A stretch of DNA of 64,000 bases from Blastomyces gilchristii SLH14081. Its lineage: Eukaryota > Ascomycota > Eurotiomycetes > Onygenales > Ajellomycetaceae. Where the stretch lies: the NCBI RefSeq assembly GCF_000003855.2, contig NW_003101668.1, forward strand, positions 62,001-126,000. The letters are read 5' to 3'. Positions 22,035 to 34,800 of the stretch are shown in pieces (position 1 is the first letter of the stretch; each line of letters starts with the position of its first letter). Below the pieces are notes generated by a model, which worked only from the letters and a program-made list of their open reading frames with translations, was not told where the DNA came from and ran no database searches. The position numbers and the translations under genes are program-made.

Positions 22035-24463
22035 ATGTTTTCGGAATGTATGGAGCTTCCTTCCCCACACTTCCATCCCTAGTCACGTCATAATATCACT
22101 AACCGCCAAACCTAGATGCCTCCCGATTCCTAGCCCAGTCCCAGTCCAGAATAGCCTTCAGTCCAGATAACAACGAAAGACAAGGCTCAGACCGTTACAA
22201 TAGAAGATTCAATCAGCCTTCTGGGTCTTCGCGAAATCCAGCCTCCAGGTCCTATCTTCACCGCGCCATTGGCAACCCCTACCAACCAAGCTCGTCTCAC
22301 ATCTCGCACTTCCCCTTTTCCTCAAGGGCCTCCATACAGCATGCTCCTCTCTTCTACAGTGCTGCTGATGAATTTAGAGAAGAAGATGACGAGCAGGAGC
22401 ACGAACGCGAAATTGCAGATTTCTACGCCCTGCAGAGATCTCGACGCCATTTCGACTCGAGGCATCTGGAAGAGTCATCCGAGGTTGATGACGATGGCAA
22501 GCACTCTGAAAATAGTATGGATGCTGCTGGTAGTAACCATAGCAATCGCGGAAGAGGCGGAGGCATCAAGAGCTCCTGGCGTGCCGGTAGATCTAGTGAT
22601 GCCACGCCTGTTCTGGGAGGCAAGCCCTTCGAGCGACTAGACGAAAGTGATGAGAATGAGGCTGACGATAGGGGCAGCACGGGCGCCAGCTCTCTTGGGA
22701 AAGATAGGATGGTTGATGTTGGCCTAGAAGATACGCTGAGGAGTGATATGGTGAACGTGCAACGAGATAGCGCGCGTGATGATTTCGCTGATGATGACTC
22801 TCCACCAGCCGTCCAACAGTTCCGAAAACAACCTGACATCGCGGGGGACCATTTCCAAACTAGCTCCTCCTTCTTACCCAAAGAAACGGATAAGCGCGCC
22901 CTTCTGGAGCATCCTCGCCCTCCAAGCTCTACGGGATCGTCCGTTCCGGCGTCAATGACGCACCCGGACTTCGAACCTCCCCAGCATGACGCATTTTGGG
23001 GCAACCTCTTTTTAATCTCTCTCGTGGGCATGTTTGCTACAGCTTTTCTTATTTATTTGCACACGTCCCTACCAGAGGGTAAGCCTATCCTTGGCGATAC
23101 CATTTATTCCACTCTTCATGCCTCTTTTTTTCTCTTAGCGATATATACTCTGGTTTCCATTCTGGTTTCTTTGTTGTGGCTAGCGTTCCTTCGTTCATAT
23201 GTCCGCCCCTTGGTCTATTTGGTTTTATTAGCAGTCCCTCTGATACTCTACACATTTGCTCTTTTTCCTTTCATTGCTAGCTTTGGCGGGGCTTGGCATG
23301 GCCAAAGCATCCAAGACAAAGTCATGCGCTGGGGTTCCTTGGTACCCGCCATAATTGCATCTGTCTGGGTATATTCCGTCATTCAGGGTCGTTTTTCAAC
23401 GGAAAAAGCGATCAGCATCTTGGAGTTTTCATGTCGCATTCTTGCATCCAGCCCAGCGCTGCTCGCACTTGGGTTTATCACCTTGGCTGTTATCGCCTCC
23501 TGGACATGGGTATGGATCCTCATGTTCACCCGCGTGTTCCTTGGTGGCCATATCTCCACAACAAAAAATATGTTTATAATCAACGCGGGAAGCTGGTGGC
23601 TGGCCGTCTACTTCATCCTAATTTATCTTTGGTCCCTGGGAGTGATTTCAGGTATCCAAAGGACCGTCACGGCTGCAACTGTCAGTCAGTGGTACTTCCA
23701 CCGGTTATCAGTACCAGCACCTTCATCCCGACAAATCGTACAGGCAGCATTAATTCACTCCGTCAGCACATTATTCGGCACCATCTGCCTCTCAACACTC
23801 CTCGCCCTACTGATACGTCTACCACTAATCGTCCTTCCTAGACGGTTGTCGTCGTTTCTATCTTTAGCCGCATACTCTTGCGTTCCCACTCCCATCGCCG
23901 CTCTCACTAACTCCCTAACTCTAACCTACAGCGCCATCCACTCACTGCCCCTGGGCATTTCCGCCCGCAGCCTCAGCCAAATGACGTTCCTCGCCCCATC
24001 AACAGCAGCCACCTCACTCCACCCAACCTCCTTCTCCTCTAACCCACGAGGCAACACCAACGGTCACAACAATTCTTCTCTCCTTCCATACCGCCTCGCC
24101 AAACTTTTCCTCCATGCTATGCGCTTCACAATGTCGTTATGTCTAGGTTTCGGCGGGTGGGTATCTACCGCTCGTGGCTTGCAATTAGCTACTACGGGAA
24201 CAGGAACGGGAACAACCTCCACTATCCGAGGCAGTTTATACGCGTATGTTGTGGGATTGATTGCGGGGGCTATTGGCTGGGGTGTCCTGGGTGCGATGGA
24301 AGGCGTGCTGACTGGCGTCGTGGATGCAGCTGTTGTTTGCTGGGCTAGTGAGGTGGGCAGCGAGAGGAGGGAGGCGAGGTATTGTCGGGAAGCTGGGTGG
24401 TTGTTTGGTGGGGAGAGGAATCGCGGAAGAGGTAGGGAGAGCGAGGATGATTACGACGTTTGA
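22035..24463 (+). CDS. Choline-transporter-like (CTL/SLC44, DUF580) membrane protein
   Basis: Two exons, 22035-22047 and 22116-24463, 786 aa. The first exon is only 13 nt (MFSE plus one base). It was chosen because it supplies an ATG in phase and the joined start MFSEYASRFLAQSQ continues into an open frame. Residues 1-295 are hydrophilic, acidic and disordered. Then a series of membrane helices runs from FWGNLFLISLVGMFATAFLIY to about residue 750. PF04515-type marks include WTWVWILMFTRVFLGGH, AVYFILIYLWSLGVISGIQRTVTAATVSQWYFHR and the late helices with GAMEGVLTGVVDAAVVCWASE. Family members include yeast Pns1 and S. pombe Ctl1; direct choline transport is unproven for fungal members. The tail is charged. 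It shares its promoter region with the Rab gene. Confidence 0.85.
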
Positions 24464-25356
24464 TATAAATCTTTTCCCATTGATTTGATGCGAGCGCTTT
24501 CATTTATCAACTAGCGAAATGATTCTCGGAGCGTATCTCATTTGAAAAAAAATTTTGGACTAGAGCGAGCAGAGCATTTATGTTATCTATTTTTGTTTCT
24601 GCTATGAATGGATGGCGATGGTTACAGCAAAATGCTTTATGCGCATGCATGCATTGCAACATCCCTTTTCTATCATAACTTGAAGGCTGCATTGAGTGGT
24701 GCAAGTTGCCCGGTTGGCCTGGCCTTTATTTATAATTAGTTAGAAGAAGATATCATTTATTTTTCATTTGTTTTTCACAGTATCTTTCGTCCATTAGGAT
24801 TATTTACGTTTTCGTGATTTTATTTCTTCATCCTGAGCAAAACGAACGTTGTTTCTACATATTCCCCAACACCACAAGTGACAATTGATGTTTTCACGCT
24901 TTCTTGCGGGTTAATCTTTAACGACTAAAAAACGACTATGAGATCATCGAATAATTTCCATTCATGCAACCATGTCACCTCAGTCAATACTACAATTTCT
25001 CAGTTCCAGTTCTCAACCCTCATGCCCATGCGTTGGATCCTACCAAATCGGAATAGTAAAAAACGTATAACTGCGAATAGCAAAAGAAATCCAATCTGAT
25101 GAATGTTTACCCCACCCCACCCCAGCCACCCAATCACTAAACGATGGGCACGGTACTGTGTACATATATACTCATCCAAATCCAATCCAGTCAGGTCCCG
25201 GTCCAGTGAGTATCGGGGAAAAACTCTCCTTTCGTCCAGCGCCCAAACACCACAGAGAGAAGAGAACTAGTTCCCCGGATATTTAAAGGAATGCAGGGAA
25301 AGTAAAACAAAACTATAAGCTGGGGTGCTCGTGGCATATATGCCATTAGCAGGATA

Positions 25357-25389
<33 letters not shown>

Positions 25390-26053
25390 CTGAATAGAGA
25401 GGGTGAACAACACAAAGAGAAGAGAGAGAAGGAGAATGAAGGAAAGAATAAGCAGAAAAAGAAAAAAAATTTTGGAAAAAAAAAGATTGGAAAAGCGTTG
25501 GAGTCGCTCTGAAATAGTTTTCCCCGCTAAAAAAAAATAATATGCCGAGTTCGTTGGTATCATAAATAATGTATATTTGAGACAGAGATGGAGAGTTTGA
25601 GACAGTAATAGAATGAGATGTGTGCGTGTGCGGAGGAGGTTATGTATGGAAAGGGAGTGGGGAGGAAAGGAGGGAAAAAGTATAGGGCACCAAGTATATG
25701 AAATAAGGGGTTTCGTTGGAGGAGATGAGAATGTTGCTCGTTTAATAAACACAGTAGGCTGAGGAAATAGGAGCAGTGAAGTTGGAAAGAAAAAGTGTTT
25801 TCGAAACGAGGTTGGTAAACCAGTGGTATACGATGACTTCAATCAAAGGAAAATAAATGACGGCGAAGTTATTCTAGAAGGGGAACTTGTGATTAAGAAA
25901 ATTTCTCCATGACAAAGCTACTAGGGTATATCGAGGAAATAAGATGTAAATAGAGGTGAGTTTCAGTTCCAACAAGCCAGGGAACTTGAAAAAAAGTAGA
26001 GAAATGCCAAAGAAAGAGGAAAAGAAAAATCATGACAGTCAAACAAATACATT
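24464..26053. other. Convergent intergenic region
   Basis: 3' regions of the CTL gene (+) and the disordered protein gene (-). It is A-rich on the plus strand with a run of about 25 As (25365-25389). Frames on the minus strand at 25191-25842 are poly-T translations, so no gene is supported. Confidence 0.7.
25365..25389. repeat. A-homopolymer, about 25 nt
   Basis: Run of As after 'acagc'. It produces the Phe-rich false ORFs on the minus strand. Confidence 0.9.
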
Positions 26054-28519
26054 TCATAACCCAAGCTGACCTTTCCACTCTACCCGTTCTTTCTTGGTCC
26101 ACTCGGTCAGAAACACCCACCCAAACCTAATCGCCTCAAGAGGGGTAGCCGTACGATCGAGAGGTAAAAAATATTCTCCTGAATATTCACCCAGCACAAG
26201 AGCCTTCTCTCGACCCCTTTCTGAGAAATTCATGGACCGCTTCGACCACGTCTCTGGGTATTGGTGGGTCAGTACATCCTCCGACAGTTTGCGCGACCCC
26301 TCGAGCCAAAGGGCTCTAGCCTCTCTGTGTGAATCGACGAGTCGTTTCCTAAGATCCATAAAATCCCTATGCTGCTGCTGTTTTTTGCTTTCTTCTGAAG
26401 TTACCGTATTGCCATCGCTTCCTGGAGTGGGAGCGGGACTATGGTCGCTTGGAAGTGCGGTCATCGCAAGGCGCTCGAGGTCGAGGCCGTGGATGATTTC
26501 GTGGAAGACAGCGCCGAGGAGGGAGCAAAGGGCGTGGAGATGCGGGTACTTGTCCATGTTGCCTTTCACCATTTTCCAGTATGGGACGATGGACAACCAG
26601 GTTGATGAGTCTCCCAGTCGACGGTTTAAGGTTCTGTGCCTATCGTCAAGGATGAAGGCGAGGATAAAGCAGAGGACCGCTTCAACTGCAATCGCCGCGC
26701 TAAGCTTATGATCGGCGTCTGTCGCATGCGGTCCCGGGTACCTCTGGGATGAACGTTTTAATTCGCGACCTATATTGAAATATTTCTGGGATTCTTCTTG
26801 CCATGAACGAGATTCTGCTGTATCCCGAGGTTTGTTTTGTGGGTTATCACTCGGCGTTACAGGTGAGTGTTTGGTGGTTGCTTTCTCCGCGCTTCCAGGT
26901 GTGCTCGTGTTCATTCCGCGGTCCAACCCTGCTGGTAGCTTCGAATCACCGTCTCCAGAGCCTAGACGGCGCATGGTTGTAGCCCTCAAATCCTTACTTG
27001 GAGTTAGAAATTGGCCCTTTGATACTGATGTCGGCTGTTGCGGAACGGAAGGAGACTTGAAGGCCGTTGTGGCTGGAGTCCTTGGTCGCTTTTCAGCGCG
27101 CTGTACTTCTGTTGATTTCGAAGAAGGGGCAGTTTTACTCTTTCGCTGACTTTCAGGTTCTCTTTTCTGTTTCGATGACTGGTGATGAGGTGTGCTTTTA
27201 TATTTACCAGAAAACCTGAGTAACGCTTCTATCCGTTTCCGATTGGACCTCCCGTATCTTAGTTTCACAATAAGTTTGGGTTTGGCAAGTTGGGTTGTTC
27301 CCTTGGGCTTCGAGGAAATTTGCGATTGTGTATGATCGACAGCTCTAGAACGTTGGTTATTGGAAGGGACAGGCCTTGCGACGCTATTGTCCTGGGGCTT
27401 GGAGGATGAAGACGATACTCTAGCCTTGGTAGTTTTATCGCTTGAACTGGAGGTAGAACTAGAATGGGGCCTTGGTTTATTCGACTTGGGTAGTGGCCGC
27501 TCAGGCTTCGATCCTGTAATGGTAGAGGGTGACGGAGCTTTCCTGGGGCTGGAAATTCTGTCTATAGATAGCTCGCCGCCTTTTATCTTAGCTAGCTCTT
27601 CCTCTATATCTGGTGGGAGAGTGGGTGAGAGTAATCTAGGGAGCCTAGGTGTAACGCTAGTAGGGGGAAGTGTTGGAGAGAGTAGCGCGGGAACAACAGG
27701 CGGCGCATTTCTTTGTCTCGTGGGTTTATTATCGGGAGGTTCCTTTGTAGTTGAAAGTCGCGGCTTTTTAGTGGGGGGCGGGGATTCTCGAGCTGATGGT
27801 GGAGGTTTGTGGGAACTAGGTGTGGATCGGGAATTTCCATCGCGGGAACTTTTAGATTGCGAAATTCCGTTAGCATTATCGGAGCAATTGTCGGTTGTTA
27901 CAGACGTGGTGGCTTTTCTTTTAGAAGGTAATATCACCGGCACCTTGGGCGTTGGCACGGGTTCTCGAGGTGACTTGGGTTTTACGGCTGGAGTCAAACG
28001 ATCCGTGCCATTCCTGCGATTCACTGGGGTAGCGCTTCTAGGAGGTGATTTTGGAGTTTCATATGCTTTCTTTTTGTAGTCACTCAGACTAATTTTTTTT
28101 CTCTGAAGCTTTTGTTTTGGTGTATCGACGGACGGGCTTGTGGCGATGCTTGGGACTTTCGACGTATCTTCTTCCATGATGTTTCCACGTTCATCAGACC
28201 ATCCCCCCACAGCAACGAGTAGAGTGTCCTCAACCTGGTGGGGCAGAAAGGTCATGTACTGAAGGTGTTCCTCCTCCGGCGCAAATGGTCTATTATCACC
28301 CACAGCCCAATTACTGACGAACCGGGAACCCAAGTGGAAAGGTCTTTCAGTGGGGACCTTGAGGAGGTATGGGGACGCGGGTAGCACTTTGTCGGAGAGG
28401 TGTTTGAAGCGAGTATTGACGCCCTTGAGAAATTCTGAATAGGATCTTTTGGCTGGCACACGCGACGAGGCTTCGGTGGTGTTTTGGGTCCGGTGTGAGG
28501 TTTGGAGCTCAACGGACAT
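26054..28519 (-). CDS. Large disordered protein with helical C-terminal domain; possible AF4/Ebp1-like factor
   Basis: Single exon, 821 aa, real ATG at 28519. Residues 1-115 form a conserved-looking N-terminus (KRSYSEFLKGVNTRF, FVSNWAVGDNRPFAPEEEHLQYMTFLPHQVEDTLL). Residues 120-580 are Ser/Pro/Lys/Arg-rich and disordered, with many SP/TP sites and basic patches, suggesting a nuclear protein. From about 585 to 730 the sequence becomes helical (YFNIGRELKRSSQRY, KLSAAIAVEAVLCFILAFILDD, YWKMVKGNMDKYPHLHALCSLLGAVFHEIIHG). This pattern of a lysine/arginine-rich first helix, a single-family column 'EAVLCFI' and a later packed helix pair reminds me of the AF4/FMR2 C-terminal homology domain. That domain is also in S. 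pombe Ebp1 of the ELL/EAF elongation complex. The match is from memory and weak; the gene itself is convincing. Confidence 0.8.
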   Translation of the reverse strand: MSVELQTSHRTQNTTEASSRVPAKRSYSEFLKGVNTRFKHLSDKVLPASPYLLKVPTERPFHLGSRFVSNWAVGDNRPFAPEEEHLQYMTFLPHQVEDTLLVAVGGWSDERGNIMEEDTSKVPSIATSPSVDTPKQKLQRKKISLSDYKKKAYETPKSPPRSATPVNRRNGTDRLTPAVKPKSPREPVPTPKVPVILPSKRKATTSVTTDNCSDNANGISQSKSSRDGNSRSTPSSHKPPPSARESPPPTKKPRLSTTKEPPDNKPTRQRNAPPVVPALLSPTLPPTSVTPRLPRLLSPTLPPDIEEELAKIKGGELSIDRISSPRKAPSPSTITGSKPERPLPKSNKPRPHSSSTSSSSDKTTKARVSSSSSKPQDNSVARPVPSNNQRSRAVDHTQSQISSKPKGTTQLAKPKLIVKLRYGRSNRKRIEALLRFSGKYKSTPHHQSSKQKREPESQRKSKTAPSSKSTEVQRAEKRPRTPATTAFKSPSVPQQPTSVSKGQFLTPSKDLRATTMRRLGSGDGDSKLPAGLDRGMNTSTPGSAEKATTKHSPVTPSDNPQNKPRDTAESRSWQEESQKYFNIGRELKRSSQRYPGPHATDADHKLSAAIAVEAVLCFILAFILDDRHRTLNRRLGDSSTWLSIVPYWKMVKGNMDKYPHLHALCSLLGAVFHEIIHGLDLERLAMTALPSDHSPAPTPGSDGNTVTSEESKKQQQHRDFMDLRKRLVDSHREARALWLEGSRKLSEDVLTHQYPETWSKRSMNFSERGREKALVLGEYSGEYFLPLDRTATPLEAIRFGWVFLTEWTKKERVEWKGQLGL

Positions 28520-28823
28520 GGCAGATCGCTACGGACGCAAGCGCAATGATTGTGGACGAAACTCAGCGCTGTAAGCTGAGCTTAAGGGTGTATATAATAG
28601 CTTGGAAAGAGAGCGCGGGTGGCAGGGGATTTGTTTGTATTCGGCGAAAGGGGAGCGCAGGTGGATCTGGGAAAGCTCCGGCCGTTCGAGCATTCAGTGG
28701 TTTTTAACTGCTAGAGGAGAGCTCAAATTAGTAAACTAATAACCTATTCACCAGTCCTACCCACCACGACAGATGCGAACTCGAAGTGAACAAGGTGGGG
28801 TATGGTAAGAGAGCAATAAATAG

Positions 28824-28855
<32 letters not shown>
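28824..28855. repeat. A32 homopolymer
   Basis: Thirty-two As after 'aatag', in the upstream region of the minus-strand gene. Confidence 0.9.
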
Positions 28856-28857
<2 letters not shown>

Positions 28858-29469
28858 CACAGCGCATTCAACTCACAAGTGGTGAATAGTAGGAGCATCA
28901 CAACAGCAATCCCAAGCCAGAGCCAGCGATCGCTTTGCTTTCTTGAAGTGCGCGTTTCGTAGGTTAACTGACAGACCGGCTGGCTGGCTGGGCCGACACA
29001 GAAGACGGCCCTTCCAACCGCAGCTTGCAACAACAGACAAGACAGGCCGGCGTGGGTGTTGGTCAGAGGGGGATTTCACGAAGAAAATGGAGCCCAGGGT
29101 GAGGCCAGCTGATGCCCATAAGCGCTTGTCCAAAAAAAATGAAAAAAAATAAAAATAAAAAATAGCAGAGGATGGCGGGTTAACAGGAAGCGGGAAAATA
29201 TATGAACTAGATCAGACAAGCAGTGACAGCAAGGCCGCAGCGATACAGCCCAGCGTTCTTCAGGACTGTGGTTGGATGGGCGGCTGAGGTTCGGGCTCCA
29301 ATGGGCGAGGCCATTGATTGGGGGGAGGAGAGGAATCGAGGGAAGGCAGCGAGCGAGAAAACAGGAGGGAAACCAGAAAGGCCTCGAGACAACGGAGGCT
29401 GCAGAGCTGTAGGGGTTAGTTCGTGGGCGTTGGCGGGAGGAAAATGCGGGAGGAGAGGAGGACGAGCAA

Positions 29470-29512
29470 TGGTGGTGATGGTGATGGTGGTGGTGGTGAT
29501 ATGGTGTGGTGA

Positions 29513-29546
<34 letters not shown>

Positions 29547-29580
29547 GGTAGTGGTGGTAGTGGTGGTAGTGGTGGTGGTG
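29470..29580 (+). repeat. Compound GGT/GAT/AGT trinucleotide repeat
   Basis: Blocks of GGT, GAT and GGT-AGT units over about 110 bp. Confidence 0.9.
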
Positions 29581-30783
29581 GGTGGAGTGAGTGGCGGAGA
29601 TCGCAGCAGTCGAACGGCGGGAGAGGATCGATCACGGCTGGTGGAGCTGGCGTAACAAAGTAACTTAACAAAGCTTGGATTTCTTCACTGGAAGGGAGAT
29701 CGCCGCTGTTATTGGAGAATCTGCTACTAGTGATCTCGGGCTGGGGAAAAAAAGAATAAAGGAAAATAATTATTGTATGTTTCTAGTAACTATAGGATGT
29801 AGTAGATATATATATATCTATCTATCTCTGGCTAAATAAATAACTATACTGCGTATAGCTACTTCTATTTCTACTGTGGAATAGGTGTGTTTAGAAGTCA
29901 CTCGCCGTCTTGCTGCGGATACTGACCGTTCTCCAACGCATCGATGATAGAATTGATTGTTGGAGTCTCTTAAGTTCTGCAATCCAAATAGAACGGATCC
30001 AATTGTTTCAGCTCCTTATTGTATAGTTATCTGTGAACAAAGCCTCTTTTGTCTGTCTGTCTTCTCGGTATTTCTTGACATATCCATCCTTGTTGCTAAA
30101 GCTCAGTCCATGTTTCCAATCGCCATGCTCTCAAGGCTGCTCATATAGTTAACTCTGCTACGATCATTTAGACTCATATTCATATTCTGCCTCAAAAGGG
30201 TTTCAAGTTTGGCTTCTCAACAATTGATTCGTACTGTACTCTGCTCACACTTAATCGTTAGCTTGGAAGAATTGAATGTCTGGCAAGCCTAATATTTATC
30301 TAAGGAAACCTCATTTCCCCTGGACAAAGACCGAATCACGCCATAAACTAACAGTTGAGATTACGGGTTCTGTAGAGAGAGTTTCTTTGCCCTGTTAGAG
30401 TTGCAACACAGAGTTCCTAGGCGAAAAGTTACAATACATTTATTGATTTAAACCCTTCCGACGTTGATCCCGGGTATCTAAAAGTTCTGGTTAGTTAGGG
30501 AGAAAGAGTTTGGTTTCATCCCGGAAACTAAGTCTAAACAAGTTGGTTGGGATTGTCTTACCCAGAATTTCTGTGTTAAGAGATTGCGGACCCGATATAA
30601 AACCGAGAGTGAGAAGAGTGACCATGAAGACGAAAGATTCTGTTTGAAGCAATACTACTGTAGCTACTTATGAGGGAGGCAGCCAGTTCTATTTCTGCTA
30701 TATACAGTTAAATGAAATCTTGGGGAAAGGTCATATATTAGAACACTGCAAAGTCGTCTATATTTTAGAAAAGGGAAGCCTCC

Positions 30784-31855
30784 TCACGATCGATCGTCAG
30801 GAGCAAATTTTTGATTGAAAAACGCCCGGAAATGCTTCTCCTCTCCAACTCTTGAGATCTCCTCAATCTCTGCTGGGGTTAAACGGAATTGGAGTGCGCG
30901 TAGGTAGCATGTCAATCGAGACTTTTTACTACTCGTGGTGATGGTGACAGCACCGCGATCAATACACCACCGCAGCAACACTTCCCCCTCAGTAACCGCA
31001 TACTTCTTAGCAAGTCCAGCTAGGATATCGTCGAGCGGCCCGCCTTTAGCTCTTGTCACCGGCGTGAGCGGGGTGTACGCACTGGTTCTGATACCCTTTC
31101 CTTCCTGGAAGGGTACCAAGCCGCCGTGCTGCAAGTATGGATGATATTCGATTTGATTGATGGCTGGGGTGATTCTTGCCGTCTTTAGCACTGCTTCGAG
31201 TTCATGCTGGCGGAAGTTCGAGACGCCGATGGACCGCGCTTTGCCCGCTTCTTTGACCTTCTCCATCTCAGCCCATGCATCTTGGAGGTCTTTGTCGGAT
31301 TTGGCGAAGAATGGGTTGTGGATTAGGTACCTGGAGTAGAAAGACGCCGGGAAATTTCCTCATTAGGAATAAACACGTTTCAAACCGCATTTTGTTAGTT
31401 TACAACAATGGCTGATTAAACGTACAGATCCACATAATCAAGCCCAAGCTTTTTCAAGCTCGTATCAATGGCATTGGGAATGTCGCCAATGTTGTCGATA
31501 ACCTTAGTTGTGACGAAGAGCCTATCTCGCGCAACGCCGCTTTCCTTGATAGCGATTCCAATTTCACTTTCTGTTCCGTATACTTCTGCACCGTCGATGT
31601 GGATATACCCCAAACTAATTGCTTCCTTTATCGAGTCGATCAGTTGCCTGTCAATACCTGTGTCGCCAGGTTTCTTGTACCACGCGGTTCCAGTTCCGTA
31701 GCCGAGCTGTCAAGCCGCAAATGACGGCATCAAATTAGCCCAATTGCCATATCCAGCGATCAAAAAAACGAGCCTGAGGATCGAAGGTTTCAAGAACCAC
31801 TAACCACTGGGACGGAATTGCCATCCTCGAGCTTGATTTCGGGTAAAATAGCCAT
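30784..31855 (-). CDS. Aldo-keto reductase
   Basis: NAD(P)H-dependent carbonyl reductase of the AKR superfamily, 292 aa, a normal length. Exons are 31855-31805, 31706-31426 and 31330-30784 with introns of 98 and 95 nt. The catalytic tetrad is visible: D55, Y60 (HIDGAEVYGTESEIG), K85 (LFVTTKV) and H115 (YLIHNPFF). Further family marks are IGVSNFRQHELE, INQIEYHPYLQ and the nucleotide-binding TSSKKSRL near 240. The long intervening segment WYKKPGDTG in loop A is typical of fungal GCY/YPR1-like and glyceraldehyde or xylose-reductase-like members. Substrate cannot be assigned. No neighbour suggests a cluster; a large gene-free region lies upstream. Confidence 0.9.
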
Positions 31856-34800
31856 TTTAGAGAAGCAAATTTGTGTATTGGTTAGATGAGAAGGTTGCGA
31901 GAGGAAGTCTGGAGAAATCACAAAGAGTGGGGGAGAGCTTATTTAACCGCCAGAGAGCCGGTCCAGTAAATAATAAGTGGGACAAAATATCCATCATCAT
32001 AGAGCCCTTTTTTCAACTAAAACCGGGAAAAGCGAATGGTGGCAATTGGACACATCAAGAATTCATGACATGGCTTCTCCCAAAGATTCCTGCGATGTAA
32101 TTACCTCGTATAGCAATTTATACCGTATGCATCTGCCCAAACACCAGCCGAATCTCTCTGAACATAGGCTTCCATCTTGTTGAGAAACAAGAATATGGGA
32201 ACATATGAGAACATGGACCACGCTGTAGTGGGTGCATTCCTCTATTCGGAGGTTCCTTGAAGCAAACTGGGCTAGAGAGACGGCATTATAAGTTCATTCT
32301 GTCTGCGCCGTTAGCAAAGTCAGAGAGAGAGCCTAAATGGAGATAGAGCCTTCAACCCGGATAATCTTGATCACCTTGAGAGATTGTTAGTTGTTATCTT
32401 TCAAAAACATTTTATTGCATTTGCTAGCAAGACCAACCATGATTATTATTTGAGAAGATAGAAGTGGCATGAAAACCAGGGCACTCAAGAAGTATTTATA
32501 TAACTATGTCAGATCAGCTTTTTCTGACTACAAGCTCAGGGTTCAGGGTTCGTAGTTCCCGTCAGCACTACAGAGTTAGTCAACAAACGTCATAACTACC
32601 TACCACCTTTATGTAGGAACAGTCTAATCAGCATACCGTTAGGGTCATGGTATCAGCTCTAAATCGTGGTATCTAGGAAATTTCACGGTTATCCATGCAT
32701 TCCATAACTAGTCGGTAGTTAACGATGGGTACAGCTTCAACATCTTATTCAAATAACTAAACATTAACAAAAATCTTTATCTACCTAGGCATAACCACTT
32801 AGCTATTATTTTATCTTCTATGATACAGGTCACGAAATCAAAGATTGATTGGCTTCTTCTTGTTCAAAAACTACATAAGCCCGATCACTAGCTATAGAAA
32901 CTTTCTAGGCGAGGGACCAGCACTTTTCCGTGGTGAAGGATTGAGGTAGTTAGCCTCCCAGAACCACTCTCGGACGTTGAAAATGACTATATTAACAAAA
33001 AATGAACTGATAATTATATACAAACCTTTAGAGCGTTCGTTTGGGAAGTAACATATGATTTATCAAAAAAAAAGGGGGTGTAGGGATGTTACATACATAC
33101 TTTCTGTGCTCTGTAGAAATTGAACAGAACCCTTCCCCCTCCAAAAAAATAAAAATAAAAATAAAAATAAAAATAAAAATCTGAATAGTCCTATGAGGCA
33201 TTCACGTATCTCTCGTAGTGATAGGAAGCAACTGCAGCCTGCAGAAGATACATAGTAGTAACAAGAATCGACTATGTGCTGCTGCTCTCCATCTACGGGC
33301 TTGCTATATCTCCATCCATCCACGATACATAATTGGGTAGTTCTGACCATGATCGTTGAGGTCTAAATTGATTGGAAGGAGTAGGTGGCCCTGTGGATAG
33401 CCAATCTACCGTGTATTGAGAGCTTTCCTCCCTCCGATGTAGCCTTCCAACAGAACAGGTAAACAAAGTATATAAAGCTGAACTCTGAGGTGTAGAGGAT
33501 TCCTCTCTTCCTCTTCTTCATCATCGTTAAAAAGCCCGTGTCTTCATCATATAATTTGACCGAGTGTATCTTTCGAGGCAAACTGGCAATCACAGCCCAA
33601 AATGCAGCGCTTTGTGGTGTCTTCTTGCCAGTGTGTGGCTAACACATCTGAGACTTGCATCGCTCATCATCCTGGCCATAGATTGCCCCTAACAGCTTCT
33701 ACCTCGGGCTGCCTTCAGCAAGAACAAGCAGTAATTTTTATTGTATTGAAGGTAAAGGGTGCCCAAAATCCGGCAAAGTCATTTGGATGATTCTCTCACA
33801 TCCTTTTCGTATATGGTGCTAACAACAGCCAAACAACAAAAGCAGGAGGCATAAAGGAAGCAGGGGAGGAGAGTTAGATCAACCAAGATGTCCCTATACG
33901 CGTCCAAACGTTCTCAAGATGAAGTTTGAATCAAAGATGAGATGGCTGTTCGGTTATGAGTTCATCATTGTCTCCAGGGACGGCGAGGCTTAGGCCCCTG
34001 TACTCGATAGATTCCCCGCGAATGAAGAAAACAAAAACCCTCGTTACGATCTGAGAACAAATGTTCAATGATGATAAATTCTTTTTTCAATCTGACACCA
34101 TGCGTTAGCATGTCACTAGGGGGTTTGGTGTCTCTGAACTTGTCCAGATTCGCTTTGGCTCAGTGGAAAGGGCATACAGAGAGGCTGACCTCTTGAACAG
34201 AGAGGGGTAGCAGGCAACTCACCTTGCAATGCATTGTGTTAGAAGAAGTTTTGGGAAGTGGTGCAAAAGATGGTTTAAATACAGAGTAACTTAACAAAGG
34301 GATGTTGATTCATAGATTGTTAGAGTCAACAAACTAATGAAATCACAGTGACTTGTTTGGCTTTTGACATGATGGTCTCTCAAACCTAATCTAGATCAGG
34401 AAAAGAGCACAGGATATCATCTAAGAGTGGAATTGCTTTTAGAGTATAATTTCGAAATTGAGGAATATTAATAATATCAGGAGCTGGAAGGCTTATTACC
34501 TGCATCAGGGTGATTGAGTATATTTAAGCTCTTATATTATTAGTGTTACAACTGACTTTGAACCTTGGAAGAGAAAAAGTCCACATCATAAGCTGATGCT
34601 TCTAGTCAAATTGAAATGCTTAACAGCAATCAAAAAATGGACAAAGCTGAAGAAGAGCGGCAGCTAGATTGGCAGTGTAGAGGCAGCTTTTAGTTATTTA
34701 CCGAGGGAGGGAATCCGAGGGATTGTGAAAAAGATATTCGACGTGTGGAGAGAAGTAACTAGTTATTAACCGCAACTCACTACCATATTAGTAGAAGAGA

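Larger units (their letters stand above)
28520..30783. other. Gene-free upstream region with microsatellites
   Basis: The first part is promoter of the minus-strand gene. An A32 run lies at 28824-28855. A GGT/GAT trinucleotide repeat (29470-29580) makes open frames on both strands at 29207-29671; these are repeat translations, not genes. From 29750 to 30780 the DNA is moderately AT-rich without coding signal. Confidence 0.65.

Noticed and set aside
22423..23031. 202-codon minus-strand ORF
   Set aside because: Shadow of the CTL coding frame; Ser/Arg-rich with no domain.
27360..28079. 239-codon plus-strand ORF
   Set aside because: It lies wholly antisense to the 821-aa minus-strand gene and shows Gly/Leu/Ser-rich composition from the complementary frame; its start lacks any family similarity.
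29207..29671. Long ORFs on both strands
   Set aside because: Created by the GGT/GAT microsatellite; translations are homopolymeric Gly/Asp or Pro/Ser/Thr.
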